Origin: Eledone cirrhosa
Lineage: Eukaryota > Mollusca > Cephalopoda > Octopoda > Eledonidae
Direction of reading: 5' to 3'
DNA: 64,000 bases
Assembly (NCBI GenBank): GCA_964016885.1
Contig: OZ024742.1
Coordinates: forward strand, 2,011,810-2,075,809
Position 1 is the stretch's first letter. Every line of letters begins with the position of its first letter. This document shows positions 14,327-28,870 of the stretch, in pieces. Position numbers and translations under genes: made by a program. The notes beneath the pieces were generated by a model, which worked only from the letters and a program-made list of their open reading frames with translations, ran no database searches and was not told the DNA's origin.

Positions 14327-17300
14327 CTGGTAGGTTGATCTTTAGAAATAGCAGTCAAATACCCACATTTACAACAACTTCTTCCTGAACCATGAACTAC
14401 CTGGTAGGTTGATCTTTTAGAAATGGCAGTCAAATACCCACATTTACAACAGCTTTTTCCTGTACCAAGAACTAGCTGGTAGGTTGATCTTTTAGAAATA
14501 GCAGTCAAATACCCACATTTACAACAGCTTTTTCCTGTACCAAGAACTAGCTGGTAGGTTGATCTTTTAGAAATAGCAGTCAAATACCCACATTTACAAC
14601 AGCTTCTTCCTGTAGCAAGAACTACCTGGTAGGTTGATCTTTTAGAAATGGCAGTCAAATACCCACATTTACAACAGCTTCTTCCTGTAGCAAGAACTAG
14701 CTGGTAGGTTGATCTTTTAGAAATAGCAGTCAAATACCCACATTTACAACAGCTTCTTCCTGTAGCAAGAACTAGCTGGTAGGTTGATCTTTTAGAAATG
14801 GCAGTCAAATACCCACATTTACAACAGCTTCTTCCTGTAGCAAGAACTACCTGGTAGGTTGATCTTTTAGAAATGGCAGTCAAATACCCACATTTACAAC
14901 AGCTTCTTCCTGTAGCAAGAACTACCTGGTAGGTTGATCTTTTAGAAATGGCAGTCAAATACCCACATTTACAACAGCTTCTTCCTGTACCAAGAACTAG
15001 TTGGTAGGTTGATCTTTTAGAAATAGCAGTCAAATACCCACATTTACAACAGCTTCTTCCTGTAGCAAGAACTACCTGGTAGGTTGATCTTTTAGAAATG
15101 GCAGTCAAATACCCACATTTACAACAGCTTCTTCCTGTACCAAGAACTACCTGGTAGGTTGATCTTTTAGAAATAGCAGTCAAATACCCGCATTTACAAC
15201 AGCTTCTTCCTGTAGCAAGAACTACCTGGTAGGTTGATCTTTTAGAAATGGCAGTCAAATACCCACATTTACAACAGCTTCTTCCTGTACCAAGAACTAC
15301 CTGGTAGGTTGATCTTTTAGAAATAGCAGTCAAATACCCACATTTACAACAGCTTCTTCCTGTAGCAAGAACTACCTGGTAGGTTGATCTTTTAGAAATG
15401 GCAGTCAAATACCCACATTTACAACAGCTTCTTCCTGTACCAAGAACTAACTGGTAGGTTGATCTTTTAGAAATAGCAGTCAAATACCCACATTTACAAC
15501 AGCTTCTTCCTGTAGCATGAACTACCTGGTAGGTTGATGTTTTAGAAATAGCAGTCAAATACCCACATTTACAACAGCTTCTTCCTGTACCATGAACCAC
15601 CTGGTAGGGTGATCCTTTAGAAATAGCCGTCAAATACCCACATTTACAACAGCTTCTTCCTGTACCAAGAACTAGCTGGTAGGTTGATCTTTTAGAAATA
15701 GCAGTCAAATACCCACATTTACAACTGCTTCTTCTTGTACCAAGAACTAGCTGGTTGGTTGATCTTTTAGAAATAGCAGTCAAATACCCACATTTACAAC
15801 AGCTTCTTCCTGTACCAAGAACTAGCTGGTAGGTTGATCTTTTAGAAATGGCAGTCAAATACCCACATTTACAACAGCTTCTTCCTGTACCAAGAACTAG
15901 CTGGTTGGTTGATCTTTTAGAAATAGCAGTCAAATACCCACATTTACAACAGCTTCTTCTTGTACCAGGAACTAGCTGGTAGGTTGATATTTTAGAAATA
16001 GCAGTCAAATACCCACATTTACAACAACTTCTTCCTGAACCATGAACTACCTGGTAGGTTGATCTTTTAAAAATAGCAGTCAAATACCCACATTTACAAC
16101 AGCTTCTTCCTGTACCAAGAACTAGCTGGTTGGTTGATCTTTTAGAAATAGCTGTCAAATACCCACATTTACAACAGCTTCTTCCTGTACCATGAACTAC
16201 CTGGTAGGTTGATCTTTTAGAAATAGCAGTCAAATACCCACATTTACAACAGCTTCTTCCTGTACCAAGATCTAGCTGGTAGGTTGATCTTTTAGAAATA
16301 GCAGTCAAATACCCACATTTACAACAACTTCTTCCTGAACCATGAACTACCTGGTAGGTTGATCTTTTAGAAATAGCAGTCAAATACCCACATTTACAAC
16401 AGCTTCTTCCTGTACCAAGAACTAGCTGGTAGGTTGATCTTTTAGAAATAGCACTCAAATACCCACATTTACAACAGCTTCTTCCTGTACCAAGAACTAG
16501 CTGGTAGGTTGATCTTTTAGAAATAGCAGTCAAATACCCACATTTACAACAGCTTCTTCCTGTACCAAGAACTAGCTGGTAGGTTGATCTTTTAGAAATA
16601 GCAGTCAAATACCCACATTTACAACAGCTTCTTCCTGTAGCAAGAACTACCTGGTAGGTTGATGTTTTAGAAATAGCAGTCAAATACCCACATTTACAAC
16701 AGCTTCTTCTTGTACCAGGAACTAGCTGGTAGGTTGATATTTTAGAAATAGCAGTCAAATACCCACATTTACAACAACTTCTTCCTGAACCATGAACTAC
16801 ATGGTAGGTTGATCTTTTAAAAATAGCAGTCAAATACCCACATTTACAACAGCTTCTTCCTGTACCAAGAACTAGCTGGTTGGTTGATCTTTTAGAAATA
16901 GCTGTCAAATACCCACATTTACAACAGCTTCTTCCTGTACCATGAACTACCTGGTAGGTTGATCTTTTAGAAATAGCAGTCAAATACCCACATTTACAAC
17001 AGCTTCTTCCTGTACCAAGAACTAGCTGGTAGGTTGATCTTTTAGAAATAGCAGTCAAATACCCACATTTACAACAACTTCTTCCTGAACCATGAACTAC
17101 CTGGTAGGTTGATCTTTTAGAAATAGCAGTCAAATACCCACATTTACAACAGCTTCTTCCTGTACCAAGAACTAGCCGGTAGGTTGATCTTTTAGAAATA
17201 GCAGTCAAATACCCACATTTACAACAGCTTCTTCCTGTACCAAGAACTAGCTGGTAGGTTGATCTTTTAGAAATAGCAGTCAAATACCCACATTTACAAC

Positions 17301-18049
17301 AGCTTCTTCCTGTACCAAGAACTAGCTGGTAGGTTGATCTTTTAGAAATAGCAGTCAAATACCCACATTTACAACAGCTTCTTCCTGTAGCAAGAACTAC
17401 CTGGTAGGTTGATGTTTTAGAAATAGCAGTCAAATACCCACATTTACAACAGCTTCTTCTTGTACCAAGAACCACCTGGTAGGTTGATCTTTTAGAAATA
17501 GCAGTCAAATACCCACATTTACAACAGCTTCTTCCCGTAGCATGAACTACCTGGTACGTTGATCTTTTAGAAATAGCAGTCAAATACCCACATTTACAAC
17601 AGCTTCTTCCTGTACCAAGAACTACCTGGTAGGTTGATCTTTTAGAAATAGCAGTCAAATACCCACATTTACAACAGCTTCTTCCTGTACCAAGAACTAC
17701 CTGGTAGGTTGATCTTTTAGACATAGCAGTCAAATACCCACATTTACAACACCTTCTTCTCGTACCAAGAACTACCTGGTAGGTTGATCTTTTAGAAATA
17801 GCAGTCAAATACCCACACTTACAACAGCTTCTTCCTGTACCAAGAACTAGCTGGTAGGTTGATCTTTTAGAAATAGCAGTCAAATACCCACATTTACAAG
17901 AGCTTCTTCCTGTACCATGAACTACCTGGTAGGTTGATGTTTTAGAAATAGCAGTCAAATACCCACATTTACAATAGCTTCTTCCTGTACCAAGAACTAC
18001 CTGGTAGGTTGATCTTTTAGAAATAGCAGTCAAATACCCACATTTACAA
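14301..18049. repeat. Family A higher-order block 4 (50 monomers)
   Basis: The block is 3,749 bp (50 x 75 minus 1). It copies block 3 with two monomers removed. Markers in the first part are offset by 3,899 bp and markers in the last part (for example CTTCCCGTAGC near 13,783 and 17,532) by 3,749 bp, so the two-monomer loss sits between roughly 15.6 and 17.5 kb. Confidence 0.88.
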
Positions 18050-21000
18050 CAGCTTCGTCCAGTAGTACAAACCACCTGGTAGGTTGATCTTTAGAAATAG
18101 CAGTCAAATACCCACATTTACAACAACTTCTTCCTGAACCATGAACTACCTGGTAGGTTGATCTTTTAGAAATGGCAGTCAAATACCCACATTTACAACA
18201 GCTTTTTCCTGTACCAAGAACTAGCTGGTAGGTTGATCTTTTAGAAATAGCAGTCAAATACCCACATTTACAACAGCTTTTTCCTATACCAAGAACTAGC
18301 TGGTAGGTTGATCTTTTAGAAATAGCAGTCAAATACCCACATTTACAACAGCTTCTTCCTGTAGCAAGAACTACCTGGTAGGTTGATCTTTTAGAAATGG
18401 CAGTCAAATACCCACATTTACAACAGCTTCTTCCTGTAGCAAGAACTAGCTGGTAGGTTGATCTTTTAGAAATAGCAGTCAAATACCCACATTTACAACA
18501 GCTTCTTCCTGTAGCAAGAACTAGCTGGTAGGTTGATCTTTTAGAAATGGCAGTCAAATACCCACATTTACAACAGCTTCTTCCTGTAGCAAGAACTACC
18601 TGGTAGGTTGATCTTTTAGAAATGGCAGTCAAATAGCCACATTTACAACAGCTTCTTCCTGTAGCAAGAACTACCTGGTAGGTTGATCTTTTAGAAATGG
18701 CAGTCAAATACCCACATTTACAACAGCTTCTTCCTGTACCAAGAACTAGTTGGTAGGTTGATCTTTTAGAAATAGCAGTCAAATACCCACATTTACAACA
18801 GCTTCTTCCTGTAGCAAGAACTACCTGGTAGGTTGATCTTTTAGAAATGGCAGTCAAATACCCACATTTACAACAGCTTCTTCCTGTACCAAGAACTACC
18901 TGGTAGGTTGATCTTTTAGAAATAGCAGTCAAATACCCACATTTACAACAGCTTCTTCCTGTACCAAGAACTAGCTGGTAGGTTGATCTTTTAGAAATAG
19001 CAGTCAAATACCCACATTTACAACAGCTTCTTGCTGTAGCATGAACTACCTGGTAGGTTGATGTTTTAGAAATAGCAGTCAAATACCCACATTTACAACA
19101 GCTTCTTCCTGTACCATGAACCACCTGGTAGGGTGATCTTTTAGAAATAGCCGTCAAATACCCACATTTACAACAGCTTCTTCCTGTACCAAGAACTAAC
19201 TGGTAGGTTGATCTTTTAGAAATAGCAGTCAAATACCCACATTTACAACAGCTTCTTCTTGTACCAAGAACTAGCTGGTAGGTTGATCTTTTAGAAATAG
19301 CCGTCAAATACCCACATTTACAGCAGCTTCTTCCTGTACCAAGAACTAGCTGGTAGGTTGATCTTTTAGAAATAGCCGTCAAATACCCACATTTACAACA
19401 GCTTCTTCTTGTACCAAGAACTAGCTGGTAGGTTGATCTTTTAGAAATAGCAGTCAAATACCCACATTTACAACACCTTCTTCGTGTACCAAGAACTAGC
19501 TGGTAGGTTGATCTTTTAGAAATAGCCGTCAAATACCCACATTTACAACAGCTTCTTCCTGTACCAAGAACTAGCTGGTTGGTTGATCTTTTAGAAATAG
19601 CAGTCAAATACCCACATTTACAACAGCTTCTTCCTGTACCAAGAACTAGCTGGTAGGTTGATCTTTTAGAAATGGCAGTCAAATACCCACATTTACAACA
19701 GCTTCTTCCTGTACCAAGAACTAGCTGGTTGGTTGACCTTTTAGAAATAGCAGTCAAATACCCACATTTACAACAGCTTCTTCCTGTACCAAGAACTACC
19801 TGGTAGGTTGATCTTTTAGAAATAGCAGTCAAATACCCACATTTACAACAACTTCTTCTTGTACCAAGAACTAGCTGGTAGGTTGATCTTTTAGAAATAG
19901 CAGTGAAATACCCACATTTACAACAGCTTCTTCTTGTACCAGGAACTAGCTGGTAGGTTGATATTTTAGAAATAGCAGTCAAATACCCACATTTACAACA
20001 ACTTCTTCCTGAACCATGAACTACCTGGTAGGTTGATCTTTTAAAAATAGCAGTCAAATACCCACATTTACAACAGCTTCTTCCTGTACCAAGAACTAGC
20101 TGGTTGGTTGATCTTTTAGAAATAGCTGTCAAATACCCACATTTACAACAGCTTCTTCCTGTACCATGAACTACCTGGTAGGTTGATCTTTTAGAAATAG
20201 CAGTCAAATACCCACATTTACAACAGCTTCTTCCTGTACCAAGAACTAGCTGGTAGGTTGATCTTTTAGAAATAGCAGTCAAATACCCACATTTACAAGA
20301 GCTTCTTCCTGTACCATGAACTACCTGGTATGTTGATGTTTTAGAAACAGCAGTCAAATACCCACATTTACAATAGCTTCTTCCTGTACCAAGAACTACC
20401 TGGTAGGTTGCTCTTTTAGAAATAGCAGTCAAATACCCACATTTACAGCAGCTTCTTCCTGTACCAAGATCTAGCTGGTAGGTTGATCTTTAGAAATAGC
20501 AGTCAAATACCCACATTTACAACAACTTCTTCCTGAACCATGAACTACCTGGTAGGTTGATCTTTTAGAAATAGCAGTCAAATACCCACATTTACAACAG
20601 CTTCTTCCTGTACCAAGAACTAGCCGGTAGGTTGATCTTTTAGAAATAGCAGTCAAATACCCACATTTACAACAGCTTCTTCCTGTACCAAGAACTAGCT
20701 GGTAGGTTGATCTTTTAGAAATAGCAGTCAAATACCCACATTTACAACAGCTTCTTCCTGTACCAAGAACTAGCTGGTAGGTTGATCTTTTAGAAATAGC
20801 AGTCAAATACCCACATTTACAACAGCTTCTTCCTGTAGCAAGAACTACCTGGTAGGTTGATGTTTTAGAAATAGCAGTCAAATACCCACATTTACAACAG
20901 CTTCTTCTTGTACCAAGAACCACCTGGTAGGTTGATCTTTTAGAAATAGCAGTCAAGTACCCACATTTACAACAGCTTCTTCCCGTAGCATGAACTACCT

Positions 21001-21497
21001 GGTACGTTGATCTTTTAGAAATAACAGTCAAATACCCACATTTACAACAGCTTCTTCCTGTACCAAGAACTACCTGGTAGGTTGATCTTTTAGAAATAGC
21101 AGTCAAATACCCACATTTACAACAGCTTCTTCCTGTACCAAGAACTACCTGGTAGGTTGATCTTTTAGACATAGCAGTCAAATACCCACATTTACAACAC
21201 CTTCTTCTCGTACCAAGAACTACCTGGTAGGTTGATCTTTTAGAAATAGCAGTCAAATACCCACATTTACAACAGCTTCTTCCTGTACCAAGAACTAGCT
21301 GGTAGGTTGATCTTTTAGAAATAGCAGTCAAATACCCACATTTACAAGAGCTTCTTCCTGTACCATGAACTACCTGGTAGGTTGATGTTTTAGAAATAGC
21401 AGTCAAATACCCACATTTACAATAGCTTCTTCCTGTACCAAGAACTACCTGGTAGGTTGATCTTTAAGAAATAGCAGTCAAATACCCACATTTACAA
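18050..21497. repeat. Family A higher-order block 5 (46 monomers)
   Basis: The block is 3,448 bp (46 x 75 minus 2), with 74-bp monomers near 18,090 and 20,487. The first two thirds resemble block 2. The last third (from the second 74-bp monomer) resembles the ends of blocks 3 and 4, including CTTCCCGTAGC near 20,982. It looks like a recombinant of two block types. Confidence 0.82.
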
Positions 21498-23560
21498 CAG
21501 CTTCGTCCAGTAGTACAAACCACCTGGTAGGTTGATCTTTAGAAATAGCAGTCAAATACCCACTTTTACAACAACTTCTTCCTGAACCATGAACTACCTG
21601 GTAGGTTGATCTTTTAGAAATGGCAGTCAAATACCCACATTTACAACAGCTTTTTCCTGTACCAAGAACTAGCTGGTAGGTTGATCTTTTAGAAATAGCA
21701 GTCAAATACCCACATTTACAACAGCTTTTTCCTGTACCAAGAACTAGCTGGTAGGTTGATCTTTTAGAAATAGCAGTCAAATACCCACATTTACAACAGC
21801 TTCTTCCTGTAGCAAGAACTACCTGGTAGGTTGATCTTTTAGAAATGGCAGTCAAATACCCACATTTACAACAGCTTCTTCCTGTAGCAAGAACTAGCTG
21901 GTAGGTTGATCTTTTAGAAATAGCAGTCAAATACCCACATTTACAACAGCTTCTTCCTGTAGCAAGAACTAGCTGGTAGGTTGATCTTTTAGAAATGGCA
22001 GTCAAATACCCACATTTACAACAGCTTCTTCCTGTAGCAAGAACTACCTGGTAGGTTGATCTTTTAGAAATGGCAGTCAAATACCCACATTTACAACAGC
22101 TTCTTCCTGTAGCAAGAACTACCTGGTAGGTTGATCTTTTAGAAATGGCAGTCAAATACCCACATTTACAACAGCTTCTTCCTGTACCAAGAAGTAGTTG
22201 GTAGGTTGATCTTTTAGAAATAGCAGTCAAATACCCACATTTACAACAGCTTCTTCCTGTAGCAAGAACTACCTGGTAGGTTGATCTTTTAGAAATGGCA
22301 GTCAAATACCCACATTTACAACAGCTTCTTCCTGTACCAAGAACTACCTGGTAGGTTGATCTTTTAGAAATAGCAGTCAAATACCCACATTTACAACAGC
22401 TTCTTCCTGTACCAAGAACTAGCTGGTAGGTTGATCTTTTAGAAATAGCAGTCAAATACCCACATTTACAACAGCTTCTTCCTGTAGCATGAACTACCTG
22501 GTAGGTTGATGTTTTAGAAATAGCAGTCAAATACCCACATTTACAACAGCTTCTTCCTGTACCATGAACCACCTGGTAGGGTGATCTTTTAGAAATAGCC
22601 GTCAAATACCCACATTTACAACAGCTTCTTCCTGTACCAAGAACTACCTGGTAGGTTGATCTTTTAGAAATAGCAGTCAAATACCCACATTTACAACAGC
22701 TTCTTCTTGTACCAAGAACTAGCTGGTAGGTTGATCTTTTAGAAATAGCCGTCAAATACCCACATTTACAGCAGCTTCTTCCTGTACCAAGAACTAGCTG
22801 GTAGGTTGATCTTTTAGAAATAGCCGTCAAATACCCACATTTACAACACCTTCTTCTTGTACCAAGAACTAGATGGTAGGTTGATCTTTTAGAAATAGCC
22901 GTCAAATACCCACATTTACAACAGCTTCTTCCTGTACCAAGAACTAGCTGGTTGGTTGATCTTTTAGAAATAGCAGTCAAATACCCACATTTACAACAGC
23001 TTCTTCTTGTACCAAGAACTACCTGGTAGGTTGATCTTTTAGAAATAGCAGTCAAATACCCACATTTACAACAACTTCTTCTTGTACCAAGAACTAGCTG
23101 GTAGGTTGATCTTTTAGAAATAGCAGTCAAATACCCACATTTACAACAGCTTCTTCTTGTACCAGGAACTAGCTGGTAGGTTGATCTTTTAGAAATAGCA
23201 GTCAAATACCTACATTTACAACAACTTCTTCCTGAACCATGAACTACCTGGTAGGTTGATCTTTTAAAAATAGCAGTCAAATACCCACATTTACAACAGC
23301 TTCTTCTTGTACCAAGAACTAGCTGGTAGGTTGATCTTTTAGAAATAGCAGTCAAATACCCACATTTACAACAGCTTCTTCCTGTACCAAGAACTAGCTG
23401 GTAGGTTGATCTTTTAGAAATAGCAGTCAAATACCCACATTTACAACAGCTTCTTCCTGTACCAAGAACTAGCTGGTAGGTTCATCTTTTAGAAATAGCA
23501 GTCAAATACCCACATTTACAACAGCTTCTTCTTGTACCAAGAACTAGCTGGTAGGTTGAT
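21461..23560. repeat. 2,099-bp duplication, copy 1 (28 monomers)
   Basis: This copy starts at the GATCTTTAAG monomer and includes the block-opening CGTCCAGTAG monomer at 21,498. It shares with the following copy the private variants CACTTTTAC, TACCTACATT, GAAGTAGTTGG and GAACTAGATGG at a constant 2,099-bp offset. I found no difference between the copies by eye, and the minus-strand translation of both is the same over 650 residues. Confidence 0.92.
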
Positions 23561-25660
23561 CTTTAAGAAATAGCAGTCAAATACCCACATTTACAACAGC
23601 TTCGTCCAGTAGTACAAACCACCTGGTAGGTTGATCTTTAGAAATAGCAGTCAAATACCCACTTTTACAACAACTTCTTCCTGAACCATGAACTACCTGG
23701 TAGGTTGATCTTTTAGAAATGGCAGTCAAATACCCACATTTACAACAGCTTTTTCCTGTACCAAGAACTAGCTGGTAGGTTGATCTTTTAGAAATAGCAG
23801 TCAAATACCCACATTTACAACAGCTTTTTCCTGTACCAAGAACTAGCTGGTAGGTTGATCTTTTAGAAATAGCAGTCAAATACCCACATTTACAACAGCT
23901 TCTTCCTGTAGCAAGAACTACCTGGTAGGTTGATCTTTTAGAAATGGCAGTCAAATACCCACATTTACAACAGCTTCTTCCTGTAGCAAGAACTAGCTGG
24001 TAGGTTGATCTTTTAGAAATAGCAGTCAAATACCCACATTTACAACAGCTTCTTCCTGTAGCAAGAACTAGCTGGTAGGTTGATCTTTTAGAAATGGCAG
24101 TCAAATACCCACATTTACAACAGCTTCTTCCTGTAGCAAGAACTACCTGGTAGGTTGATCTTTTAGAAATGGCAGTCAAATACCCACATTTACAACAGCT
24201 TCTTCCTGTAGCAAGAACTACCTGGTAGGTTGATCTTTTAGAAATGGCAGTCAAATACCCACATTTACAACAGCTTCTTCCTGTACCAAGAAGTAGTTGG
24301 TAGGTTGATCTTTTAGAAATAGCAGTCAAATACCCACATTTACAACAGCTTCTTCCTGTAGCAAGAACTACCTGGTAGGTTGATCTTTTAGAAATGGCAG
24401 TCAAATACCCACATTTACAACAGCTTCTTCCTGTACCAAGAACTACCTGGTAGGTTGATCTTTTAGAAATAGCAGTCAAATACCCACATTTACAACAGCT
24501 TCTTCCTGTACCAAGAACTAGCTGGTAGGTTGATCTTTTAGAAATAGCAGTCAAATACCCACATTTACAACAGCTTCTTCCTGTAGCATGAACTACCTGG
24601 TAGGTTGATGTTTTAGAAATAGCAGTCAAATACCCACATTTACAACAGCTTCTTCCTGTACCATGAACCACCTGGTAGGGTGATCTTTTAGAAATAGCCG
24701 TCAAATACCCACATTTACAACAGCTTCTTCCTGTACCAAGAACTACCTGGTAGGTTGATCTTTTAGAAATAGCAGTCAAATACCCACATTTACAACAGCT
24801 TCTTCTTGTACCAAGAACTAGCTGGTAGGTTGATCTTTTAGAAATAGCCGTCAAATACCCACATTTACAGCAGCTTCTTCCTGTACCAAGAACTAGCTGG
24901 TAGGTTGATCTTTTAGAAATAGCCGTCAAATACCCACATTTACAACACCTTCTTCTTGTACCAAGAACTAGATGGTAGGTTGATCTTTTAGAAATAGCCG
25001 TCAAATACCCACATTTACAACAGCTTCTTCCTGTACCAAGAACTAGCTGGTTGGTTGATCTTTTAGAAATAGCAGTCAAATACCCACATTTACAACAGCT
25101 TCTTCTTGTACCAAGAACTACCTGGTAGGTTGATCTTTTAGAAATAGCAGTCAAATACCCACATTTACAACAACTTCTTCTTGTACCAAGAACTAGCTGG
25201 TAGGTTGATCTTTTAGAAATAGCAGTCAAATACCCACATTTACAACAGCTTCTTCTTGTACCAGGAACTAGCTGGTAGGTTGATCTTTTAGAAATAGCAG
25301 TCAAATACCTACATTTACAACAACTTCTTCCTGAACCATGAACTACCTGGTAGGTTGATCTTTTAAAAATAGCAGTCAAATACCCACATTTACAACAGCT
25401 TCTTCTTGTACCAAGAACTAGCTGGTAGGTTGATCTTTTAGAAATAGCAGTCAAATACCCACATTTACAACAGCTTCTTCCTGTACCAAGAACTAGCTGG
25501 TAGGTTGATCTTTTAGAAATAGCAGTCAAATACCCACATTTACAACAGCTTCTTCCTGTACCAAGAACTAGCTGGTAGGTTCATCTTTTAGAAATAGCAG
25601 TCAAATACCCACATTTACAACAGCTTCTTCTTGTACCAAGAACTAGCTGGTAGGTTGATC
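23561..25660. repeat. 2,099-bp duplication, copy 2 (28 monomers)
   Basis: Second member of the pair described for the adjacent copy. Identity ends near 25,660, where copy 1 continues with CTTTAAG and copy 2 with CTTTTAG followed by a unique GAAATAGAAG variant. Family A ends here. The next monomers are of the GCTTCTTACTG type that leads into family B. Confidence 0.92.
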
Positions 25661-28600
25661 TTTTAGAAATAGAAGTCAAATACCCACATTTACAACAGCT
25701 TCTTCCTGTACCAAGAACTAGCTGGTAGGTTCATCTTTTAGAAATAGCAGTCAAATACCCACATTTACAACAGCTTCTTACTGTACCATGAACTACCTGG
25801 TAGGTTGATCTTTTAGAAATAGCAGTCAAATACCCACATTTACAACAGCTTCTTCCTGTACCATGAACTACCTGGTAAGTTGATCTTTTAGAAATAGCAG
25901 TCAAATACCCACATTTACAACAGCTTCTTACTGTACCAAGAACTACCTGGTAGGTTGATCTTTTAGAAATAGCAGTCAAATACCCACATTTACAACGGCT
26001 TCTTACTGTAACAAGAACTACCTGGTAGGTTGATCTTTTTGAAATAGCAGTCAAATACCCACATTTACAACAGCTTCTTCTTGTACCAAGAACTAGCTAG
26101 TAAGTTGATCTTTTAGAAATAGCAGTGAAATACCCACATTTACAAGAGCTTCTTCTTGTACCAAGAACTAGCTGGTAGGTTGATGTTTTAGAAATAGCAG
26201 TCAAATACCCACATTTACAACAGCTTCTTCTTGTACCAAGAACTAGATGGTAGGTTGATCTTTTAGAAATAGCAGTCAAATACCCACATTTACAACAGCT
26301 TCTTCCTGTACCAAGATCTAGCTGGTAGGTTGATCTTTAGAAATAGCAGTCAAATACCCACATTTACAACAACTTCTTCCTGAACCATGAACTACCTGTT
26401 AGGTTGATCTTTTAGAAATAGCAGTCAAATACCCACATTTACAACAGCTTCTTCCTGTACCAAGAACTAGCCGGTAGGTTGATCTTTTAGAAATAGCAGT
26501 CAAATACCCACATTTACAACAGCTTCTTCCTGTACCAAGAACTAGCTGGTAGGTTGATCTTTTAGAAATAGCAGTCAAATACCCACATTTACAACAGCTT
26601 CTTCCTGTACCAAGAACTAGCTGGTAGGTTGATCTTTTAGAAATAGCAGTCAAATACCCACATTTACAACAGCTTCTTCCTGTAGCAAGAACTACCTGGT
26701 AGGTTGATGTTTTAGAAATAGCAGTCAAATACCCACATTTACAACAGCTTCTTCTTGTACCAAGAACCACCTGGTAGGTTGATCTTTTAGAAATAGCAGT
26801 CAAATACCCACATTTACAACAGCTTCTTCCTGTAGCATGAACTACCTGGTACGTTGATCTTTTAGAAATAGCAGTCAAATACCCACATTTACAACAGCTT
26901 CTTCCTGTACCAAGAACTACCTGGTAGGTTGATCTTTTAGAAATAGCAGTCAAATACCCACATTTACAACAGCTTTTTCCTGTACCAAGGACTACCTGGT
27001 AGGTTGATCTTTTAGAAATGGCAGTCAAATACCCACATTTACAACAGCTTCTTGTACCAAGAACTAGCTGGTAGGTTGATCTTTTAGAAATAGCAGTCAA
27101 ATACCCACATTTACAACAGCTTCTTCCTGTACCAAGAACTAGCTGGTAGGTTGATCTTTTTGAAATAGCAGTCAAATACCCACATTTACAACAGCTTCTT
27201 CCTGTACCAAGAACTAGCTGGTAGGTTGATCTTTTAGAAATAGCAGTCAAATACCCACATTTACAACAGCATCTTCCAGTACCAAGAACTACTTGGTAGG
27301 TTGAACTTTTAGAAATAGCAGTCAAATACCCACATTTACAACAGCTTCTTCCTCTAGTACAAACTACCTGGTAGGTTGATCTTTTAGAAATAGCAGTCAT
27401 ATGCACACATTTACAACAGCTTCTTCTTGTACCAAGAACTACCTGGTGGCTTGATGTTTTAGAAATAGCAGTCAAATACCCACATTTACAACAGCTTCAT
27501 CCTGTACCATGAACTACCTGGTAGGTTGATCTTTTAGAAATGGCAGTCAAATACCCACATTTACAACAGCTTCTTCCTGTACCAAGAACTACCTGGTAGA
27601 TTGATCTTTTAGAAATAGCAGTCAAATACCCACATTTACAACAGCTTCTTCTTGAACCAAGAACTAGCTGGTAGGTTGATCTTTTAGAAATAGCAGTCAA
27701 ATACCCACATTTACAACAGCTTCTTCTTGTACCAAGAACTAGCTGGTAGGTTGATCTTTTAGACATAGCAGTCAAATACCCACATTTACAACAGCTTCGT
27801 AGTGTACCAAGAACTAGCTGGTAGGTTGATCTTTTAGAAATAGCAGTCAAATACCCAGATTTACAAGAGCTTCTTCCTGTACCAAGAACTACCTTGTAGG
27901 TTGATCTTTTAGAAATAGCAGTCAAATACCCACATTTACAACAGCTTCGTTCTGTAGTACAAACCACCTGGTAGGTTGATCTTTTAGAAATAGCAGTCAA
28001 ATACCCACATTTACAACAGCTTCTTCTTGTACCAAGAACTAGCAGGTAGGTTGATCTTTTAGAAATAGCAGTCAAATACCCACATTTACAACAGCTTCTT
28101 CCTGTACCAAGAACTAGCCGGTAGGTTGATCTTTTAGAAATAGCAGTCAAATACCCACATTTACAACAGCTTCTTCCTGTAGCAAGAACTACCTGGTAGG
28201 TTGATGTTTTAGAAATAGCAGTCAAATACCCACATTTACAACAGCTACTTCTTGTACCAAGAACCACCTGGTAGGTTGATCTTTTAGAAATAGCAGTCAA
28301 ATACCCACATTTACAACAGCTTCTTCCTGTAGCATGAACTACCTGGTACGTTGATCTTTTAGAAATAGCAGTCAAATACCCACATTTACAACAGCTTCTT
28401 CCTGTAGCATGAACTACCTGGTAGGTTGATCTTTTAGAAATAGCAGTCAAATACCCACATTTACAACAGCTTCTTCCTGTAGCATGAACTACCTGGTACG
28501 TTGATCTTTTAGAAATAGCAGTCAAATACCCACATTTACAACAGCTTCTTCCTGTAGCATGAACTACCTGGTACGTTGATCTTTTAGAAATAGCAGTCAA

Positions 28601-28870
28601 ATACCCACATTTACAACAGCTTCTTCCTGTAGCATGAACTACCTGGTACGTTGATCTTTTAGAAATAGCAGTCAAATACCCACATTTACAACAGCTTCTT
28701 CCTGTAGCATGAACTAGCTGGTTGGTTGATCTTTTAGAAATAGCAGTCAAATACCCACATTTACAACAGCTTCTTCCTGTACCAAGAACTACCTGGTAGG
28801 TTGATCTTTTAGATATAGCAGTCAAATACTCACATTTACAACAGCTTCTTCCTGTACCAAGAACTAGCTG
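25661..28870. repeat. Family A to B transition segment, copy 1
   Basis: About 43 monomers. It starts with three GCTTCTTACTGTA monomers (near 25,776, 25,926, 25,998), one preceded by the rare ACAACGGC. A 74-bp monomer follows near 26,330, then a 72-bp monomer near 27,050, the first CCTCTAGTAC monomer (27,348), a CATATGCACAC monomer and a GTAGCATG/TACGTTG run (about 28,320-28,710). The same order of markers returns at 55.2-58.5 kb. Confidence 0.82.
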
